DNA of 64,000 nucleotides from NCBI GenBank assembly GCA_013339765.2, contig JABSTR010001154.1, positions 434,001-498,000 of the forward strand, read 5' to 3'. Source of the stretch: Haemaphysalis longicornis. Taxonomy: Eukaryota > Arthropoda > Arachnida > Ixodida > Ixodidae. Below are positions 58,370 to 64,000 of the stretch, in pieces (positions within the stretch are counted from its first letter, which is position 1; each line of letters starts with the position of its first letter). A program made the translations under genes and the position numbers. The notes under the pieces are model-generated. The model saw only the letters and a list, made by a program, of their open reading frames with translations. It was not told where the DNA came from and ran no database searches.

Positions 58370-58714
58370 GGGAAAAAACAGCTTGGTGCAACGCTGTTGA
58401 GAGATCTCCAGCCTCCTCCATCCAATCAACACGACGGGGATGCTGCTCTCTGCTGTCACAAAGACAGCGTAGAAAGTAAGGGGGGGCAACAAAAACTGTC
58501 TGAGAACACAGAGCTTTTCTTTGCTGAGATTAAAAACGTAAAGCGCGGCGAGTTGGTTAAAGTTCGCCGAGATTGCAACAACAACAACAATAAAAAGGCT
58601 CTGAATGAAAGACTAAATCAAGAAGTGGAGCCTACAAAAGACGGAAACGCCGGGAAGTTAAGGGACGTGGACTTCAGTACATCACTTATATCGCTACTGT
58701 ACAAAGGAAAATGA
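58370..58714 (+). CDS. Weak candidate terminal exon, unknown protein
   Basis: A T14-CAG acceptor-like signal (58353-58369) is followed directly by an open frame of 114 codons ending in TGA, with AATAAA at 58977-58982 downstream. The translation is lysine/glutamate-rich, contains a run of five asparagines (AAC repeats) and ends LISLLYKGK. No domain is recognised. The frame also stays open upstream of the acceptor to 58154, so openness alone is not evidence for splicing. Chance is a serious alternative. No function is proposed. Confidence 0.2.
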   Translation, partial: GKKQLGATLLRDLQPPPSNQHDGDAALCCHKDSVESKGGQQKLSENTELFFAEIKNVKRGELVKVRRDCNNNNNKKALNERLNQEVEPTKDGNAGKLRDVDFSTSLISLLYKGK

Positions 58715-60060
58715 GAAAAGCGAAGTAGTGTTTCTGAGGAACGCGGGTGACAGTGGAAGTATTGCAAACGTTTACTGCGACAAAACTGGTTTATCTGAGG
58801 TTACGCTGGAAACAGCCGAAAAAAAAAATACCGCTAAAGCACAGTATATTCACCACGATACTTCGTTTCTTTTTCTGACGCAAGAGTACCAGCAAGACCG
58901 CTTCCCTCACCGGTTGCTCCCCGTGAAAGCTTTGTACGTGTCGACAGTAAGTACCTGTAATCCGTAGCCAGCAGTCAATAAAAATATGTGCCCGTCAAAT
59001 CCATTCCCCGCCATCTCGGGAAAGCCACACCACCTGGCGAACGAAGACATCGTCAAGTAACTGCTGCCCTCACCCAGACTTTACCAACCAATGCATCAAA
59101 GCATTATCCGTCACGGCCGGTATATCTCGAAGGAATTAATTGCGCCATCTAATCCAGCATCTCGAACTATCTGGCTGGAACGGCCTCTGCCGAATAGCCG
59201 GACATTACCTTCTGATTGGCAGCCCGGCCTTGAAATGTCACACAAGCCAATATTCACAGCCACCGCTCCACATCGTCATCAGGAGCTAACGTCGCACTGC
59301 TTTTATCTGGAACGCCGCTCAAACTACTTGTCTTATTTGTATACTTCACAATTTCCTAGGTTTTGGAATAAACAATGTCTTGTTGCCAGTGCCGAGCTCT
59401 TTTCCCTCCTCGTTGTTCCTATACTCTACGTACGTTAATGATCCGTATTCATTTTCGGGTCAACCCAGGACGAGCCTCTCTCAGGCCCAAACGTGTTTCA
59501 GTGTCACCTATTCCTTGCCCTCTAACCATCGAATGCGCCATCTCCTCGACCCCTCCATCAATCTCATAACCTTTTCCCTCCTTCATCGAGTTATCTGCCC
59601 CAACGCGAAGCTATCCGCTTATAAACTTAACGGGGAATTTCAGCTGCTCAGCTCCCGCCGGCCGGCTGAACGCAACTCGCGGACCGGCTACAAGTCGCGC
59701 AGCGCTGCGCGAACAGGGCAAACGGAAAAAAAGACAACGCAACAGCGTTCCGTAGGAGCGGCGCCCCGTGAGAGGCGCGAAACGCGCGAGGCAATAAGCG
59801 GCGCTTTCAACAGCGGCTCCCGCTTCAATCCTATTTAGCAGCCACGTGCAGGCGCGCTTGGGGGACCGAAAAAGAGGCGAACTGCGGGAAGAGAGAAGAA
59901 GTCGCTCTTCTTGGGCAGAGTTCGTCGAACTTTGGCCAGCCGACAGAGAGTGGCTTTTCCAGGTTCGCCTGACTCTCTTCAACTTTGACCTTCGAGACCC
60001 GCATGGACCGCTGGCGAAACGCAAGCTGCTGACCAAAGACAGGGGCGGCGGATGTGATGC
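58715..60060. other. Unannotated
   Basis: No gene recognised. CAATAAAAATATG near 58977 is a polyadenylation-like signal. 59.1-59.6 kb is pyrimidine-rich, and 59.65-59.85 kb is GC-richer. Confidence 0.5.
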
Positions 60061-60416
60061 GGAGGCGGAGGAAAGAAAATGATGCGGAAGGGAGGAGGAG
60101 CAGGCAATCAGAGGCTAGAGCAGGTTGCTTGTGAACTAAGAGCTTTGTGGGGAAGTATACACAAAATGATGGGGTATGAGTGGTCTGCGGAAAAGAAACA
60201 GAAACTATGCGGCACACAGTGTTAGAATGCGAGGGTATCCATCCAAATCTACACGAGGGAAATATTCGGCTTCCAGAAGCCCTAGGATTTAAGGGTAGCA
60301 CAGAGGGGGTTAGCTTCAAGAATTTCGAAGCGACGAAAAGAAGATTAGAATGCTGGTGGACGAAAAGCAGAGAGGGGAATATTGCCTAGGTCTGAAACAG
60401 AAAAAAAAAAAAAAAA
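60061..60416 (+). pseudogene. Non-LTR retrotransposon C-terminal fragment, frameshifted, with poly(A)
   Basis: One frame from 60079 reads through YEWSAE. After a shift of register near 60180 the sequence continues VCGKETETMRHTVLEC, which matches the C-x2-C / E-x3-H-x4-C zinc knuckle at the C-terminus of many LINE reverse transcriptases; here the first cysteine is lost at the frameshift. The tail LPEALGF and ATKRRLECWW resembles chelicerate LINE C-termini and stops at TAG 60387-60389. An A16 run follows at 60401-60416, the expected poly(A) tail. The 5' part of the element, including endonuclease and reverse transcriptase domains, is missing. The clade cannot be fixed from this piece. Confidence 0.75.
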
Positions 60417-62957
60417 GTATTTTGTGTCTGCCCTAAGAGCAGCGCTCATATAGTATAAAACATAGATATATTAGTTTTTTTTTTGTAAGATGACACGTCA
60501 TCACCCTACTACAAAGAGGATACCACTAGAAACCCTCATAATCGGGACTCGAACAAGGGGACCCACACGGAATTATCGAAATGTTTGTACGGATATCTCC
60601 GTCTCTGTCCCTTGTTCTGACACACCTCGTAGTTTAATGAAACGATGAGCTAGGAAATGGATCGAAGGCACAGCTTGAAAAGGTGTCAGTCCTGGAATGC
60701 CACAGGAAGCATCCAAGCGGGACGGGGTACAGCACTTGGAGGTTAACTTTGCAAATGCCACCGAATAGTTTCTAGCAATGTAAAACAACCGACATAAAAA
60801 AAATGGGTCTATATGCCTCCGTTGTACCATTATAGCAGGATTTCAAATGACATCGTCGAATGCGGTCTTCAGGCTCGCATTAGCCGCCTTGTGTATCATA
60901 ATGGTTATAAAGAAGCATCAACAAGAAGCATCCTAATAATTCATGAATAAGACACAATTAACGAGTGCACGCACTAACCTATTTCATTAAAAGCGTACAT
61001 TTTCACTTTTTCACACCAAACGTAGCCATGTCCTTAAGAGGCTAATCATAGTAAGCGACCAGCACCTAACTGGTTTGAACATAAATGGTTTCAACTTGGC
61101 CTCCCAAATGTATTGTTTTCCTCTCTCGTAGATTAAATCTCTCAAATGGAGATCGTCCGTGTCACTGAGTTCACTTTAAAAAATGACCTTGCGATTTCAT
61201 TAACCACGCATCTCCACCCGGGTTTGTCTAACACTTTCGTAAACCACAGGCGCGAGCCAACCACTTTAGTAGATTAACAATTACTCCGCATTAGCATTCG
61301 CCGGTGAACGCGCGAACTCCCAGAGCTGACGTTGCTACCAACACGCAGTGGTGGCAAGCTGTTTCAGCTCGACTAAGCGCAGCCCTCTGATCGACTGTAT
61401 ACAGCAAACACTTTTAAATACCGAAGGAATCCTACGCTATTCTTTATCGTCCAAGCTTCCATCGTTACACATCTCAGAGCTTTACGAAGAAAGTTTCCGT
61501 TCGTCTCGCTGGGGAGGCTAATGGAGAACGAAAATACCGTCTTTGACTCTGAGTGGCTAGCATGATGTGGTAGGGAGGCATTATCATCTCGGAGGTGTTG
61601 TCAAGGCGACGCGTCGGACCGTATTGCCTCCCCCACCCGTCCCCCCTTCTCAGCCGGCCAACGAGGCGTGCGCGCCAGATGTCCGGGCCTCCGGACACTT
61701 GACCTCCTCGAGCGGAAAGCTCAACCGCGGAAAGCTCATCTCACCCTCCCCCGTTTCACGCCCCCTTCCTCTACGTCCTTCCGCGAGGGAAGGCCTTTAG
61801 AAATTGCCGTCTGCCGAAGAAGCCGCGTGTCACCCGAGCCGTTCTGCGGGCTGAACGGACTGAGATTGCCGGGCGACCTTCCCTGCTGCTTTTATTTTCG
61901 CAAGAGAGAAACTCAAGCTATGCGCGCATTTATTAGGGAGCTAGTTGTCTCACCGAAACTGGAACGACGGCTCAGCTGCGCGTGCCAAAAGTGCGTTTTG
62001 TTCACTGCGGCGCCAGCCCTCATTCATTAACATGAGGCGTAGTCGATGTTGGCGGAACAAAACAAATCCACAGCGCAGCAGACATACACAGAGTAGGATT
62101 GGTAAAAGGTTAAAGAAAGTGCTAGTAAAATAAATGAGTTCAATCAAATCAATTATTCGATTCATCAATCAACTGGACCGACCAATAATTTTCAACGCTA
62201 ATAACTTTAGCTGATGCGGAAATACGAAGGCCTCGTGAGAGGTCATACCTCTTCTTTTTTTCCTCGTTTGAATCACCCATAAACGCAAGCCGCAAACGAA
62301 CAGGCGTTAGCGAACAGGCTTAGCTGTGGCCGGTGGTAAAATGTTACTCAAGGATCTCTCTTCCTGCGACGCACTGTGCAACGCCGTGACTTGCACTTGT
62401 GCTCAGGTCCGCATGTTTCTCAGTCACAAAGGAACAAGTGTAATGGCATCGCAATTAGATTTTCCGTATGGCCGGGGTATAAAATTATTCCTGCCAACAC
62501 GAAATTACCCTAGCCAGCTGCCAGTGAAGCAATTTCCGCCCAACTTTCACTGGTCACTTGCCACTGTAACGTTATAGCGGTCGGCCAAATGGTACTGGCA
62601 AACGCAAATGCGAGAAGACCCCTCCCTCTAGGTCGCTCCTGTAAAGCGTGCTCCCCCGTACGCACCACTGCCAAGTGGTGAAGCTTCGCCAATCAAAAGA
62701 GAGGGGACCGAAAAAAAAGTCACGCTCCAATTCATACCATTTCTACAAGAGACCACAGAGACGAAATTGAGCAAGCAGAAAAACGGTCCAAATACAGGCA
62801 CAAGATGTGTGGAAAGGAAAAGAGAGACGCAAAATAAAGAAGCACCGCGGAACTGTAAAAGAGCGCTAACAGCCAGTGAACCGACAGAATTACTCCACAA
62901 AATTAAACTAATGGTAAACCTTTTTAACAGCAACGGGAACAAAAAAAAAAAAAAAAA
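60417..62957. other. Unannotated; GC-rich 61.57-61.9 kb
   Basis: No gene recognised. 60.4-61.5 kb is AT-rich and featureless. 61.57-61.9 kb is C-rich and CpG-rich. 62.0-62.9 kb has short frames only. An A18 run lies at 62940-62957, immediately before the next LINE fragment. Confidence 0.55.
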
Positions 62958-63260
62958 CGCGGACAGCCCCCTCCATCTACACCCCATGTGCCAGTACTGC
63001 AACCTTCCCTCTCCACCCACCACAAAGTCTTCGCTCGCCCACACAGCTCACATTGCCTCAGTTGCTGCAAACCCCACCCTTGGACAACGAGAGACCGCAC
63101 TGGCCCAATCATCGCCGGAAGAACAGCAAGCCGTCGTGTTTAGAGATTTGGAAGCAGTGCGGGATCGCGGCCTCCTGGACCGAGGAGGCTCAATTCACCC
63201 CCTCCCTCCCTACTCTCCATTTCTCGTCAATAAATGTCCATCACTACTACAATGAAATAA
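62958..63260 (+). pseudogene. Second non-LTR retrotransposon 3' fragment
   Basis: The frame gives MCQYCNLPSPPT (a C-x2-C knuckle remnant), then NPTLGQRETALAQSSPEEQQ and LEAVRDRGLLD. The spacing and the SPEEQQ...RGLLD ending resemble the C-terminus of tick Jockey/CR1-type reverse transcriptases. The stop codon usual after LLD appears mutated to CGA (63181-63183). A C-rich short 3' UTR and AATAAA at 63229-63234 follow. The histidine part of the knuckle is poorly preserved (AHTAHIAS). It is 5'-truncated and inactive. Family resemblance is from memory, and the clade is not resolved. Confidence 0.65.
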
Positions 63261-64000
63261 AACTATCCACCATGACTTGCAGCGCTTCGACAATATACCG
63301 AGCAAGATTTCACTAACACTGATGTCATCTGAGCAGCAACACGATAGTATCGCTACGCTCCAAAGGAAAACACCACTTAGAAGAAAATTGTTTCACGCTG
63401 TGAACGAAATCACCCTGCCCCCCTCTAAATCCTATTGATGCCCAAACCGTGTGAAACTGCAGCCAAGTGACTCAGTTAGAACAAGCAGAACCGGTACATG
63501 TTGATGGCGGGACACGAAAACGGCACTGCGTGCGATTTCGTGGTACGATGACGCTGCGAACAAGACGCCCCCAGTTCGAGCCAAAGCAGCTGATGTCGAG
63601 GATTTATCAAATGGGAACGTACGAAAATAAGAAAACACAGCTGCCCAGTTACGCGTTCTCACGTTTCCTGCTTTCCTACACCACCGGCGCCGCCCGTTTC
63701 GAGAAAGCGGACATGATTGCGATAAAAGCAGAAGAAAATGAGAGGGAAAAAAAGGGGGACGACGAGGAGAGCTCTTCCCATGCGGCGTTCATCCCGGCGT
63801 TAAGCCCTCCTTGATCCGCGCCTCTTTAGGAAAGCACTCGGCAGATCGTCGGGCGATGGGCAAACAGTCGCGAGAACCGGTCATCGGCCCGCATCGCGAT
63901 CGCAGTTACGCCGAGCGACACGGCGTCGACGGGAAGAAGCAGGCATTTCGTGTGTCTAGCCTAAGGCTGAGCGCTTGGGATGGTCGCGGAGGCTGACGGG
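63261..64000. other. Unannotated
   Basis: No gene or repeat recognised. A plus-strand frame of 115 codons at 63.47-63.81 kb is lysine/glutamate-rich towards its end and has no domain. Confidence 0.55.

Overview
This is a 64-kb piece of animal nuclear genome, almost certainly from a hard tick (Ixodidae). The evidence is indirect but consistent. It carries several copies of a tRNA-derived SINE with an AATC-type tail that resembles the Ruka family of ixodid ticks, 3' ends of non-LTR retrotransposons, long (GA)n microsatellites, and many homopolymer runs. There is no dense array of open reading frames. I recognise no complete protein gene, no rRNA, no intact tRNA, no CRISPR array and no bacterial or viral operon. 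Most open frames are chance frames in GC-rich or (GA)n sequence. The window reads as intergenic or long-intron DNA shaped by retroposition, fold-back elements and simple-repeat growth.

Layout. 0-5.7 kb: a (GA)n tract, the 3' end of an RTE-clade LINE with a (GAT)n tail, a full-length SINE with a target-site duplication (TSD) 70 bp further on, then a CTCACTCA-rich fold-back element with an internal tandem expansion. 5.7-15.7 kb: unannotated sequence with a few palindromes. 15.7-23.1 kb: a second (GA)n tract, two copies of a TTATAACGA-type repeat, a SINE with a 12-bp TSD, a 27-base G run, a tRNA-like element of a second family and a 22-bp perfect hairpin. 25.8-33.6 kb is the densest repeat cluster: a 104-bp SINE 3' fragment with an 11-bp TSD, a ~340-bp inverted-repeat element, a SINE inserted inside another SINE with both TSDs readable, a diverged ~80-bp duplication with CRE-like sites, a tRNA-like element, and a 155-bp MITE with 26-bp identical ends and a TAA TSD. 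33.6-45 kb: mostly unannotated, with an eroded SINE and a palindrome holding a (GT)n run. 45.6-54 kb: TTATAACGA-like sequence, two (GA)n tracts, a second copy of the CTCACTCA element, an eroded SINE, a decayed GGACCAATAC repeat, a GC-rich segment open in several frames, and a second copy of the other tRNA-like family. 54-64 kb: a TATA-like site, C runs, short repeats, one weak candidate terminal exon, and two C-terminal LINE fragments with zinc-knuckle remnants.

The elements do not form a pathway. What links them is mobilisation. Four SINE copies have TSDs of about 8-13 bp and several are 5'-truncated, as expected of LINE-driven target-primed insertion, and remnants of at least two different LINE lineages are present. 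The MITE and fold-back elements point to separate cut-and-paste transposition. I found no convincing new functional system. The most informative items are the nested SINE pair, the paired CTCACTCA fold-back elements, the ~340-bp inverted repeat and the tight hairpin at 21.9 kb.
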